Positions 11,945 to 22,945 of a stretch of DNA of 64,000 bases are shown here, piece by piece. Position 1 is the first letter of the stretch; every line of letters starts with the position of its first letter. A program made the position numbers and the translations under genes. The notes under the pieces were generated by a model that was not told where the DNA came from, ran no database searches, and worked only from the letters and a program-made list of their open reading frames with translations. Origin of the DNA: Lunularia cruciata. Its lineage: Eukaryota > Streptophyta > Marchantiopsida > Lunulariales > Lunulariaceae. The DNA lies in NCBI GenBank assembly GCA_948567375.1, contig OX419756.1, positions 19,969,001 through 20,033,000 of the forward strand. Reading direction: 5' to 3'.

Positions 11945-13765
11945 TGTTGCTTGATGGGTGTCACGCCATTTGTAGCATCACACCTAGATTGTTTGAACTT
12001 TGGAGTAGTAGTGTTGGTAGTTAGAAGTATTTTGGTAGTTACTCATAGGCTACTTATTGACTATCATATTTCATGTTCAAGGTATTGACTACATGGTAGG
12101 GCCCATTGTCACTTGCACCATTTGCACCGTTGGGTGTGCCGTCAGCAAGACCGTTAGGGTTTGAGACCTAACTCAACTCTAGGGGTCATACTTTTGAAGT
12201 ATAACTCCAAAGAGCTCACTTCTCTGATGTTGAGCCTTTGAGTTCTTGGCTATGGTGGACAGAGGCCGGCAAGCATCACTTGCATCACATCTTTGCTAGA
12301 GTGGATGTGGCTTGATTGTAATCGGTACTCAATTGTTTGAGATTATTGATAATGACAAATCAAGTACTAATCTGATTGAGTGTGATTAGAGTTGTGTAAA
12401 CAAACTGATTACATCAAAGAAGTGAGGTCAAGGGGAAATCGGATGCATGACCTAAGACTGTTGATGGTATCTCCAAGACTTGCTAATCATTGGTAGCTCA
12501 ATTGGAGTTCTGATTTTCCCTAGTGTGTAGAAGCTCGTTTGATTGATACAGATTTGGTAGTGAGGCAGACGGTGTGTGGAAGCACTGGCCAAATTTTAAG
12601 CAAAAAGAAGCAATTTTCAAGCTGTAGTTGTGATTTTGAGTTTAGGAGGTGAAAATATGACCAATTTGTTGCAATTTAGCTCAAAAAGTGAAATTGAAGA
12701 TGGAGATGGGAACCCATACCCATGAATTTATGATTAGGAGAAACCTATCATTTCAGTTTGGCTCGAGTGGAGAGTTAGCGGAGGATTTGACGGTCAATCA
12801 ACTTTAGGGATTTATGTCAGATTTTTGTTGGAGTTTATGTCACATTTTGGCCAGATTTGGAGGAGTTTCACAAGATTTAGAGAGGGTGCAAAGTGGCAAA
12901 TTTTGGATTGAGTTGGAAGAGCTTGGCCAGATTTGGAGAGGGTTTGAAGTGGCAAGAAGAAAGACCTCATTTGGGCATTTAGAGGCTTTGAGGCATAGGG
13001 CTGTGGGCTATGAGAGACAACAAAGGCCTAGAAGGGCCAACAAGCCAGCTTGCTAGCATGAGGTTAGCTAGTTTAGATTTTGGTCATTGTTTGGCAAGAT
13101 CTAATCACTCTACTAGATTGTGCACAATAGGGTTTGAGTAGTACCCAGCCAACTGGTCCACCCTCGCTTGTTATCCTAGTGGCTATTCCATTATTATCTA
13201 TACACCTATAGCTTTGGGTAGGAGAGATAATTTGATCCCATTCTTGGTGATCTTGGTAGCTTAGGAAGTAGATAACTCATATTATGTCAAATGCGAAATG
13301 GTGGCAAAGTTAGTCCAATGTTGATTTATGAGATAGAGAGTTTAAGTTTAAATTTCTTGTGATTGGATCTCCTCCATTCTCTACTTCCTATTTGTGTGAG
13401 GTGCCCTGACTTTAGAGCATTGGTGCTTTGGTGTACTCTTGGTAGTGAGGCTGGAGTGCTGACCATTCAGACTACCTATGTTTCTCTATGGTGAAGTAGG
13501 AAGTGATGACCTACAAACCGTGAGAGTGCATGTTGTGATGGTAGGTTACAAGTTGCACTTTCCTCTAGTGTAGTTGTCATAGTTAGAGCTACATTAGTCG
13601 GTGATGTTTAGTTTGGAGGTGTTGGCATTTGGTGGTGATTTTTGGTGGAGTACTTGGGGTGGTTCTAATTACGTGTTGCAGTTCTTGGTTATTTTGTCAT
13701 GATGGAGTTCTTTGGGGATCTAGAGGAGATAGTACTATATTACACAATGGGTTTACTTAGAGTGG
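11945..13765 (+). repeat. Leader/LTR-candidate region of copy A
   Basis: A noncoding stretch beginning TGTCACGCCATTT. It is repeated 5.35 kb downstream at 17291-19135, and a small part (about 31996-32130) recurs at the far end of copy B. A direct repeat on both sides of copy A fits a long LTR or long untranslated leader. I cannot fix an LTR end: no clear CA terminus or Met-tRNA primer site is visible. Short frames here are not credible genes. Confidence 0.55.
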
Positions 13766-15740
13766 TGCTCAATATCAACTTGTATCTCAAGTCCTATTGA
13801 GGGCGGAGATTGACTCTAAGTTGGAGTTTGGCATAGGAGTTGATTCAATTGAGAGTGCACTTGGTGTGTTCACACTATTGTTGTGGGACATGGACAAGAT
13901 TTATGGGGCCTCCAAAAGTCAAAGGCGTTACTCTGATATAATGGGTACCATTGAGTTAGATGACTTCATCCAAGACTTTGATAGTTAGTGCGATCTACAA
14001 TAGATGTGGAACTTGACTTTGTTCACACCCTTCATAGCATGGAAGGAGTTATTTAGCACTTGGAGAGTCCACGAATGGACAACTACCATGAGTTCAGGAC
14101 AGCTCACTTAGAGGAGATTGGAGTTATGGAGATAGTATTGGTCTCCAAACTATATCTCCATCACTTCAAGCTTAGTTTTTAGGGGTAGATTGGTAGTACC
14201 CATGAGTTCTAGCTATACCAGTGTTGGTAGATCTCTTGGAGATGGTACTACTACAAGTGGAGGTACTATTACAGAAGGTGGTTTAGTATTAGGGTTTAAC
14301 CCCATGATGGAGTTCTTCTAGTGTTTGAGGTAGAACTATTAGGGAGTGCGGACTGACAAGCTAAGGAGCTTGCAAGAGTTCTAATGGAAGGCTGGAGAGA
14401 GCCTATGTAACAATACAGAGTTTAGCAACAAAGTTAGTGGGGCTAACAAAGTAGCAAATAAGACAAATTAACCTAGAATATTCCAAAAGTATCTAGGAAG
14501 TTTTTTGGGAAGCCCCTTGGCTAGCTTAGCTTGCACCCCAAGTAAGTAGCTTCTAGAAGCTTCCAACTAGCTTAGCTTGCATGCCAAGTAAATAACTTCT
14601 AGAAGGAAGCTTCTTGAGAAGCTTCCTAGTTAACTTGGCTTGCATTCCAAGAAAGTGGTTCCAATAAGCTTCTTGAGAAGCTTCTCAAGGGCCTTGTATG
14701 CCCCCTATAAATACAAGAGCCAAAGCTCATGCTAGGCATTCTGAGTTTACCCATATTCAAGTGTCCCAATGTGATCTTCCATTCTCCTATTTCTCTCTTT
14801 AGTTTTGGACTTTTACAGCCTACGTGAGGCATACACTTGCATGAGATGGCTGATCAGTTTTACTCAAGGAGTTACTAAGGCCCAAGTAGTCCAATTTTGG
14901 TTTGGGATATTGGACAAGGAGTTGCAAAGTAGAGTTTGTGATGCTACTCGTTACATACAACTTTGCCTACTTTGGCAGTGGTCTTTGGTTTGGTTGAGCA
15001 TATTGAGCTCAACATGGTGGAGGAAAGAGTGATGACATATGGATTTGGTAGGGAGACCTCATCCACAACTATTACTTCTTCCAAAGTATAGTAGAGTGCA
15101 CCACGCCATGTTGGTCTCTGAGGACAAGGTGGACAGCCCACATCCTATGGAGCGAGTGGAGGGCCTACTGTAACCTTCATTTTTGGGTCAATAGTAGCCA
15201 ATGAGTGGTTGTGTTGCTTGTTAGAATTGTGGTGGATCTCACTATAAGAGAGAGTGCACTCAAGGTAGCAGACCTAATACCTCTAGTACATCATAGCCAT
15301 CATAGAGACAATGTGAGCATTGCCATAGATTTGGTCACACCAGTGACTAATGCTTTGACCTATATCCAAAGTTACCGAGTGGTAGAGCTACTATGGAAGG
15401 TGGTAAAGGAACTCCAAGTCATGGAGAACGAGGTGGTAGAGGATCTACACCTAATAGGAGTGCAATAGCTACCCTTACTTCTGATACAACCATGGCTACT
15501 CGGATTGTGCAATTGGAGCAAAGATTAGCTAGCATAGCCATAGCTCAAAGGAGATCATATTTGGGTGTTGAGGCTTCCACCTCATATATGGATGATAGAG
15601 ACGTCTTAGACTTCATGTGGAGAGCAATACAAGTGGATGCATCTGCCATAGTGACTAAGAGTGTAGTACGTGCTCCAAAGCCTAAAGGAGCATCAATGGA
15701 TTTGGACCCATAGAGAAGAGAAGTTGGTAGATAGGTCAAC
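13766..15740 (+). pseudogene. gag of DNMT-gypsy copy A
   Basis: Frames at 13797-13988, 15205-15468 and 15393-15713 match the gag of copy B. Two zinc knuckles are visible: a CX2CX3HX4C type at 15219-15257, with a stop at the second position, and a CX2CX4HX4C type at 15312-15353. A heptad-like stretch (IVQLEQRLASIAIAQRR) follows. Gag would package element RNA into virus-like particles. Stops, frameshifts and the solo LTR at 14406-14817 inactivate it. Confidence 0.65.
14401..14822 (+). mobile_element. Solo LTR of the nested-type chromovirus, with 5-bp TSD
   Basis: The LTR at 14406-14817 (412 bp, TG...CA) matches the LTRs at 20772-21197 and 26012-26437. It is flanked by the duplicated target GCCTA (14401-14405 and 14818-14822). 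At the equivalent place in copy B (about 19790) the sequence reads straight through GAGAGCCTACATGAGG, an empty site. Solo LTRs arise by LTR-LTR recombination. It keeps the TATA box at 14706-14713 and a three-unit heat-shock element at 14551-14563. Confidence 0.93.
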
Positions 15741-15839
15741 CTTCCCTAGTCTTTTACACTCTTTGAGGCACTACAAATGACATCCATGGCTCCTAGACAT
15801 CCTAGTGCAGGTGTGGTAGGTGGTGATGGGGTGCATGAT

Positions 15840-16645
15840 GGACTACATACTAGTTAGCCACCTACTACTACACAAACAAAGTCTAGCATGATGTTAGGTG
15901 CAACTCAACTGCTTATGCATTTTCAATATTCTTAGTCATTGACATGTGTACATTGGGAGTTGACCCAACCTCAGTGTTTCGATTGACTGCCACTCTTTGT
16001 GAGAGTAGGGATGATGTGGTTCCTACTACTAGAACATAGGTGGTTGATAGTGGAGCTTACTTGGTTGAGGAGTATGGAATCCGCTCAACGACCAATGGTT
16101 TATGGGAACCAACAACAGCTAGATTGGAGGAGTTACCAAATAGACCAGCCTTTGAGCAAGTGCAGTTTATACTTGCGGTTGTCTTATTGGATAACCAAAG
16201 GGGGATTTTTTGTTTGGTGGAACCTTCAAGGAAGGTCTATACACCATAGAGGGTTTTGCTAGAATGTGGTGTGCAGCTCCTATTAAATACTTATGTTGGA
16301 GAAGGTTGCAATTGTCAATCTAGAGTTATGGAAGATCAATGTGGAGAGGAGATCCAAATATCTCTAGGTGGTGGTTCTACATAGGACATCACATGTGGAG
16401 AGCTTGTTGTTCAAATTCAACCTGGTCATCCAATTGATAGCTTTGTGGTGAGAGCTCAGGCCATTATGATAGTGGCTAAGTCATATGATGTGTTAATTTG
16501 GGGAGTAGTGTTGTATTCCATGGGTCCCAATATTGACTATTGGGAGGAGATAGCCTCCTATAGATCAGGTTGGCAGTCAAGTGAGGGACAGGTATGTTGC
16601 CTACTAGCACGCTTTAATAGTGGCAGTCTTGGCTCACTATAGTAT
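15840..16645 (+). pseudogene. Protease region of DNMT-gypsy copy A
   Basis: The frame at 16040-16249 contains VDSGAYLVEEYGI. The DSGA fits the active-site D-S/T-G-A of retroviral-type aspartic proteases, which cut Gag-Pol, and the catalytic aspartate remains. A second segment at 16445-16642 (SYDVLIWG...DYWEE) matches sequence downstream in copy B. Frameshifts separate the pieces. Confidence 0.6.
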
Positions 16646-16929
16646 GGGATTCTGGCAACATCAATTTCAACTTTCAGTGGTTTTGTTACTTGGCTTGGTG
16701 ACTTATTGGAGGAAAACGTCCATGTAGAGGATACTCTAGTACCAAAAGAGATCAATTGGATTTGGAATACAAGTGAGATCGTTCTATCCACCTTGGATAT
16801 TCCTTTGTGGAGTTTAGAGGAAACATTGCTACATCATGCAGATCAATTGGTGCAACAGACTTGGAGTGGAGCCTTTGTACCACTAGGAGACCATTGTGAG
16901 GATGAGCCTCTACAGTCAATTACCTTGAC

Positions 16930-17289
16930 ACCTCTGGATACCACACTCATTGCTTGGTAGTATCTAGTAGAGGAAGTATGTCTATTGAAGTTGTTTGGTG
17001 GGATAAGTATTGGACTAGCTGCAATACTACAGGTGGGTATACAAGTACAAAGATACTTGTATGTGGAGATAGATGAGATTGCAGGTGATTCTTTCTACAT
17101 CATGTGGCTCACTTGGCCTATTGGTATCCTAAGTTATTATTAATATTAGCAGTCAAGGATTACCAAAAGACCCTTTTAGTAAACATTTCCTTGTTGGGGG
17201 CATAAATCTAGAGAGACATGGTTATGTTCTTTTGGTGATTTCTAGATGGCCATGTCAAGGACATACGTGTGTTGGTCAAGGTTTAAGTT
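16930..17289 (+). pseudogene. C5-DNA methyltransferase N-terminal half (DNMT), copy A
   Basis: Motif I (SAM binding) reads CLLKLFGGISIGLAA at about 16978-17024, followed by motif II-like YLYVEIDE. Motif IV, the catalytic loop, reads SRWPCQGHT near 17241-17267, with the nucleophilic cysteine intact (codon 17253-17255). A frameshift separates I from IV. After about 17285 the sequence switches to the leader of copy B, so motifs VI-X are missing. The domain lies after the protease, exactly as in copy B. Confidence 0.72.
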
Positions 17290-17290
17290 T

Positions 17291-19135
17291 TTTGTCACGC
17301 CATTTTTAGTGTTGCATCTAGATTGCTCGGACATTGGAGTTGCAGTGATAGTAGTTAGAGGTATTTTAGTAGTTTCCTATAGACTACTATTCAACGATCA
17401 GATTTCATATTTGGGATACTGACTTCATGGTGGGGCCCATCATCACTTTGCACCATTCGCACCATCAAGTGTGCCATCAGCGGGAGTGTTAGGGTTTCAG
17501 ATCTAGCTTGAGTCTTGGGGTATACTTTCAAATTGCAGCTCTAGAGAGCCCATTTCTTTGATATTGAGCCTTTGACTTCCTAGCTATGGTGGATAAAGAC
17601 CGGCGAGCGTCACCTAGATTCTCTTAGCTAGAGTGAGTGTGGCTTGATTGTAATTAGTGCTCAATTGTTGGCAGTTTATAGAGTGATAGATCAAGTACTG
17701 ATATGAGTTGAGTTGATCAAGAGTTTGAAACAATCTGATTACATCACAAAAGTAAAGTCAAGGGGAAATTGGGTGTAGGAATTGAGAGTGTTGGTGGTAT
17801 CTCCAAGACTCACTAATTGGTGGTAGCTTGATTGGAGCTCAGGTTCCCTACCATGTAGAAGTTCATTCAATTGATGCAGATTTGGCAATGAGATAGATGG
17901 TGTGCGGAAGTGCAGGCCAAATTTCAAACAAAAAGAAGTAATTTTTGAGTAATGGTTTTGATTTTGAGCTCAACAGGTGAAAGTAGGACCAATTTGTTAC
18001 GAGTTGGGCTTAGAAAGTGAAATTAAAGGTGGAGTTGGGAACCTACTTCCGTGAATTTGTGATTTGGAGAAACTTACTTTTTCAATTTGGCTCAAGTGAA
18101 GAGTTAGTGGAGGATTTGGCAGTTAGCCAACTTCAGGGTTTATGCCAGATTTTACATTAGAATTTTGCTGGAGTTTACATCAGATTTTACATTAGGATTT
18201 TGTTGGAATTTATGTCAGATTGTGGCCGGATTTGAAGGACTTTCACAAGTTTAGAGGAGTTTTGCCAGATTTAGAAGAGGTTTGAAGTGGTAAGAAGAAA
18301 TGCCTCATTTGGCATTTAGAGGCTTCAAGGCATAGGGTTGTAGGCTATGAGAGGCTACAAAGGGCTAGAAGGGCCAGCAAGCAAGCTTGCTAGTACGATG
18401 CTAGCTTGTTTAGAGTAGATCTTGGTCATTGTTTGGCAAAATCTACACATCTTGCTAGATTGTACGCAATAGGGTTTGACTCCTAAATCTCTTGTTCCTA
18501 GATTGGTGCCCTAGCAAACTGGTCCAACCTGACTTGTTGTACTAGTGACAAGCCCACTATAATCTATATACTTGTAGCTTTGACTAGGAGAGGCAATTTG
18601 ATCCTATTCTTGGTGATCCTGGTAGCTTATGACATAGATACAAACTCCTCTTATGTTAAATGCCAAATGGTGGCAGAGTCAGTCCTATATTGCTTTATGA
18701 GATGGAGGGTTTTTGTTTAGATTTTTTGTGATTAAACCGCCTCTATTCTCTACTTCTTGTTTGTGCAACATGTTTGTGTGAAGTGCACTGACTTTTGAGC
18801 ATTGGTGCTCTGGTGTACTCTTAGTAGTGAGTAGTGAGGCTAGAGTGATGACCAATCAAACTACCTTTGTTTCTCTCCGATGAGGCAAGAAGTGATGACC
18901 TACAAACCATGAGAGTGCATGCTGTGATGGTAGGTTGCAGGTTGCACTTTCCCTTAGTGTAGTTATCTCAGTTAGAGTTACATTAGTAGGTGGTGTTCCA
19001 TGGGTATTGGCACTTGGTGGTGCTCAGTTGGTGTTGGCACTAGTTTGTAGTTTGCAATTGCAATTGTGGTCACAACGGAGTTCTTTGGGGATTCTAGAGG
19101 AGTTTTCCTTGCAATACGCAATGGATTTACTTGGA
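17291..19135 (+). repeat. Leader/LTR-candidate region of copy B
   Basis: Homologous to 11945-13765 (starts TGTCACGCCATTT). It includes a local tandem repeat at about 18140-18220, in which CAGATTTTACATTAG-type units recur. It abuts the truncated methyltransferase of copy A without a visible target duplication. No gene. Confidence 0.6.
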
Positions 19136-20766
19136 GTGGCGCTCGATATCAACTTGTATCTCAAGTCTTAGTGAGGGAGTAGATTGACTATGAGTTGGAG
19201 TTTGACACAAGAGTTGATTTAGTTGAGAGTGCACTTGGCGTGTCCGCATTGTTGTTGTGGGGACATGGATGAGGTTTATCAAGCCTCCAAAGGCCTTAGG
19301 AATTACTTTGGTATAGTGGGTACCATTGAGTTGGATGACTTCATCCAAGAGTTTGATAGTTGATATGATCTACAACAAATGAGGAACCCGACTTTGTTTA
19401 CACCCTTCATGGCATGGAAAGGGTTGTTTTAGCATTTGGAGGGTCCATTGATGGATGACTACCATGAGTGTAGGAAGCTCATTTGGAGGAGATTGAGTTA
19501 TGGAGACAATATTGGTCTCCAAACTATGTCTCCATCATTTTAGGCTTGATTGCCAAGAGTAGATTGGCTGTACCCACAAGTTCTAGCTCGAGTAGTGTTA
19601 GTGGAGCTAGTGGAGTTGCACTAGTTAGAGATAGTGCTACCACAAGTAGAGGTACCGCTATAGGAGGTGGTGTGGTACCGGGGTTTAACCCCATGGTGGA
19701 GTTCTTCCAATGTTTGAGGCAAAACTACCAGGGAGTGCGGACTGACAAGCTAAGGAGCTTTGAAGGAGTTCCAGTAGAAGGCTAGAGAGAGCCTACATGA
19801 GGCATACACTCGCATGAGGCGGCTGATCAATTTCACTCAAGGAGTTATTGAGGCCTAGGTAGTGGTATAGGATACTAGGCAAGGAGTTATGACATAGAGT
19901 TTGTGATGTTATGTTGTTACAGGCTACTTCGCCTACTTTGGCAATGATCTATGATTTGGTTGAGTGTATTGAGCTCAATATGGTGGAAGAGAGGGTAATG
20001 ACATTTGGATTTGGTAGGGAGACCTCATCCACAACTATTACTTCTTCTATAGTGCAGCAAAGTGCACCACTCCCAATTGGTTTTTGAGGACAAGGTGGGT
20101 AGACTAGATTCTGTGGAGCGAGTGTAGGGCCTACTATAGTTAGACCTTTACCTTCATTTTTGGATCAACAGTAGCCAATGGTGTTGCTTGTTAGACTTGT
20201 GGTGGACCTCACTATAGGAGAGAGTGTACTCAAGGCAGTGGACTTGATACTTTTGGTGCATCACTGCCGGCACAAAGGTAGTGTGAGCATTGCCATAAAT
20301 TTGGTCACACTAGTGACCAATGCTTTGACCTACACCCAGAGTTACGGAGTGGTAGGGCTACTATGGTAGGTAGTAAAGGAGCTCTAGTTCATGGAGGACA
20401 AGGTGGTAAAGGTGGTGGTAGAGGATCTATACATAGTAAAGGTGCGGTACCTGCCCTTACTTTTGATATAGCTATGGCTACCCGGATTGAGCAGTTGGAG
20501 CAGAGATTGGCTAGTATGGCCATTGCTCAGAGGAGATCAGATTTGGGTGCTGAAGCTTCCACCTCATATGTTGGTGATAGAGATGCTTTGGACTTCATGT
20601 GCAGAGCAACACAAGTGGATGCATCTATAGCAATGACTAGGAGTGCAATACATGCTCCAGAGCCTAGAGAAGCATCAATGGAGTTGGACCCACATAGAGG
20701 AGAGGTTGGGAGATAGGTCAGACTTCCCCAATCTTTCATGCTATTTGAGGCATTGCAAACGACATC
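19136..20766 (+). pseudogene. gag of DNMT-gypsy copy B
   Basis: The frame at 19483-19785 has a Ser-rich stretch, then FNPMVEFFQCLRQNYQGVRTD, typical of plant gypsy gag. Zinc knuckle 1 is CX2CX3HX4C at 20189-20227, with an in-frame TAG at its second residue. Knuckle 2 is CX2CX4HX4C at 20282-20323 (CEHCHKFGHTSDQC), in another frame. The frame at 20363-20716 has a short coiled coil (ATRIEQLEQRLASMAIAQRR). The next bases are the target duplication of the nested chromovirus. Confidence 0.7.
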
Positions 20767-20916
20767 CATAGTGTAATAATATGGAGTTTAGCGACAAAGT
20801 CAATTGGGCTCACGAAGTAGCACATAAGACAAATTAGCCTAGAATATTCCGGAAGTATCTAAGAAGCTTCTTGGGAAGCTTCCCGGTTAGCTTAGCTTGC
20901 ACTCTAAGTAAGTAGC

Positions 20917-20943
20917 TTCTAGAAGGAAGCTTCTAGAAGCTTC
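20917..20943 (+). promoter_or_regulatory. Heat-shock-element array in the 5' LTR
   Basis: Units: TTC 20917-20919, GAA 20922-20924, GAA 20926-20928, TTC 20931-20933, GAA 20936-20938, TTC 20941-20943. The last four are perfectly alternating GAA/TTC with 2-base gaps, a four-unit heat shock factor site. Further GAAGCTTC pairs lie at about 20994-21005 and 21044-21065. HSF binding is inferred from the consensus only. Confidence 0.6.
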
Positions 20944-21085
20944 CAACTAGCTTAGCTTGCACGCCAAGTAGGCAACTTCTAGAAGGAAGCTTCTTGAGAA
21001 GCTTCCTAGTTAACTTGGCTTGCACTCTAAGAAAGCGGCTTGAGGAAGCTTCTTGAGAAGCTTCTCAAGGGCCTTGTATGCTACT

Positions 21086-21093
21086 TATAAATA
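21086..21093 (+). promoter_or_regulatory. TATA box of the 5' LTR
   Basis: TATAAATA, about 110 bases before the LTR end and downstream of the heat-shock-element cluster. It is conserved in the 3' LTR (26326-26333) and the solo LTR (14706-14713). Confidence 0.75.
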
Positions 21094-21198
21094 CCAAAGC
21101 CAAAGCTCATGCTAGGCATTCGGAGTTTTCCCTCATTCAAGTGTCCCAATGTGAGTTTCCATTCTCCTATTTCTCTCCTCTGATTCGGTCTTTTACAT

Positions 21199-21213
21199 TG
21201 GTATTAGAGCAAG
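21199..21213 (+). other. Primer binding site (initiator Met tRNA type)
   Basis: TGGTATTAGAGCAAG starts two bases after the 5' LTR. The usual plant initiator-Met-tRNA primer site is TGGTATCAGAGC, so there is one change. Confidence 0.85.
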
Positions 21214-21439
21214 AATGGGATGGATGGAATTTATGGACCACCAAATCCACTTCCACTAAACCATTGGGATTTTTGCGTCCAAATACTACCCAAGCATCAT
21301 TTCACACAGTTCATCACCTCGCACTTTGGACAAGATTTTCTGCATATGATCACCATATCTGAGGAACCCTTGGTGCTTCTGGTTGTAACTTATGGAGAAC
21401 GGTGGACGTGCTATTTCTATGTGTTAATAAATTAGATAG

Positions 21440-22410
21440 ATTGGGAGTGGTGTGATTGGAGGAGCAACCATGGCGGCAATACATGTGATTGGAGGAGCAA
21501 CCATGATGTTATCCTTGCTATGCAACAACAAATCGAGCACCTTACTTGATTGTTGGATGAATGAGATCTTCAACGACAAGAACAAGTGGAGAGAGTACCA
21601 ATTCAAGAAGGAGAAGATTGGATCAGGTTCCCTAAACCCAAGGTATTTGAAGGCAAGAATCTCCCGGGTGCAATGGAGAATTTTGTGTTTGACTGTGAAC
21701 GTTATTTTGAAGCTACCAATCTACAAGATGAGCAAAAATAGATTCTCTTGGCTTCTAGCAAATTGGATGGAGTAGCAAAGCTATAGTGGAGATTCTGAGT
21801 GGAGCAAGCCGAATGACAAATGGTTACACCAATCTTGACATGGGCAGAATTCAAGAGCGCAATAATCAGTCGGTTCCAAGCTATAAATGCCACACGAGCT
21901 GTACGGGATAAGTTGGCAGAGTTGAAACAGACTGGCTCTGTAAAAAGTTACATCATGCAGTTCCAAAACACCATCATGCAAATTCCAGATATTTTGGAAG
22001 GTGAAGCTCTGGATCAATTTGTGAGGGGCTTGAAAGCAAGAACCAAATTAGAGGTAACGATGCAAGAGCCACAACACTTGGAGGAAGCCATGCGGTTGGC
22101 CAAACATTTTGATTCCTTGGTGGCAACAACTTGGTCTTGACCTTGACCCGCACAAAGCCTATCAATACACTACACACAAGTGGAGGAGCCAGCACCAATG
22201 GAGATTGATGCAATTCAACAAAGACCACTGGGCATGGCAGACAAGGAGAAACTATGACAAAATGATGGTTGTTTTTATTGTCGCCAGTTGGGGCATTGCA
22301 TTGCTGGATGTCCACTCAAGAATGGACAACCTCAACAAGTTGCCCAAGTGGAGGTTGTGGAGCGGAATGATCAGGGAAATGAGGAATCCCAGTAGGAGAT
22401 TTTGAGCCGC
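21440..22410 (+). pseudogene. gag of the chromovirus
   Basis: Frames at 21452-21775 and 21820-22140 carry the plant retrotransposon gag domain (LTWAEFKSAIISRFQ, then VRDKLAELKQTGSVKSYIMQF). A CX2CX4HX4C zinc knuckle (CFYCRQLGHCIAGC) is encoded at 22270-22311 in another frame. Gag forms the particle and binds element RNA. Two frame breaks and a stop near 21776 split it. Confidence 0.85.
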
Positions 22411-22465
22411 CTACTAAGAGCTTGATTAGTTCCAATGGAGCTCGACCTATGCAAGTCTACTTCAC

Positions 22466-22771
22466 TTGCAAGGTATGATATCTAATCGGGGTTGTAGGAT
22501 TTTGGTTGATTTTGGAAGCTCAGAGAATTGCATGTCTATGCAAGTAGCAAAGGAATTGGGTATTCCTATCAAGCCAGTGATTGGAAGTAGTTTGATGATG
22601 GCGGATGGTAGAAAAGGTTCTACATTCCGCACCTTGCATCCCATTACCTTCAAGACTGGGAAGGAGTATTTGGAGTGTATGAGGTTTGTAGTGGCACCTC
22701 TACACTATAATATCATTATGGGTCTACCTTGGCTTGAACTTCATAAGGTTCAATTCAATTGGACCCGATGA
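22466..22771 (+). pseudogene. Aspartic protease of the chromovirus
   Basis: The frame reads ILVDFGSSENCMS, then VIGSSLMMADG and YNIIMGLPWL, the plant gypsy protease layout with the hydrophobic-GLPWL end. The active-site triad should be D-S/T-G but here is D-F-G, so processing activity is probably lost. It lies just after gag and before RT. Confidence 0.85.
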
Positions 22772-22945
22772 CAAATTCAAGTACAACACCAAGGTAGGAA
22801 TTTCTGATTAGGTTGTCTTGCACCTCTGAGTAAGACACCTAAGAATAGTCAGTCCCAAGATGGGAAGTTTGTTGAGAAGGTAGCCATAGAGCAAATCTGG
22901 AAGAGAGATGAGTCCCAAGATGGGAAGTTTGCCAAGAAGGCAACC

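Larger units (their letters stand above)
11945..17290 (+). mobile_element. DNMT-bearing Ty3/gypsy retrotransposon, copy A (truncated)
   Basis: It aligns by eye along its length with copy B (17291 onward): noncoding leader, gag, protease and the start of the methyltransferase. It stops just after methyltransferase motif IV, where the leader of copy B begins (TGTCACGCC at about 17294; the same start is at about 11948). RT, RNase H and integrase are absent. A solo LTR of another element splits gag. Stops and frameshifts are frequent. Neither copy shows a clearly matching pair of LTRs, so element ends are approximate. Confidence 0.75.
20772..21197 (+). repeat. 5' LTR of the chromovirus
   Basis: Begins TGTAATAATATGG and ends GGTCTTTTACA. 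It holds repeated AAGCTTC/TAGAAG modules forming heat-shock-element arrays (20917-20943 and about 20990-21065) and a TATA box (21086-21093). The transcription start probably lies 25-35 bases after the TATA box. Confidence 0.95.

Noticed and set aside
18640-18680. TGGTGGCAGAGTC as a primer binding site of the DNMT-gypsy leader
   Set aside because: Too far from the Met-tRNA consensus and no LTR end precedes it.
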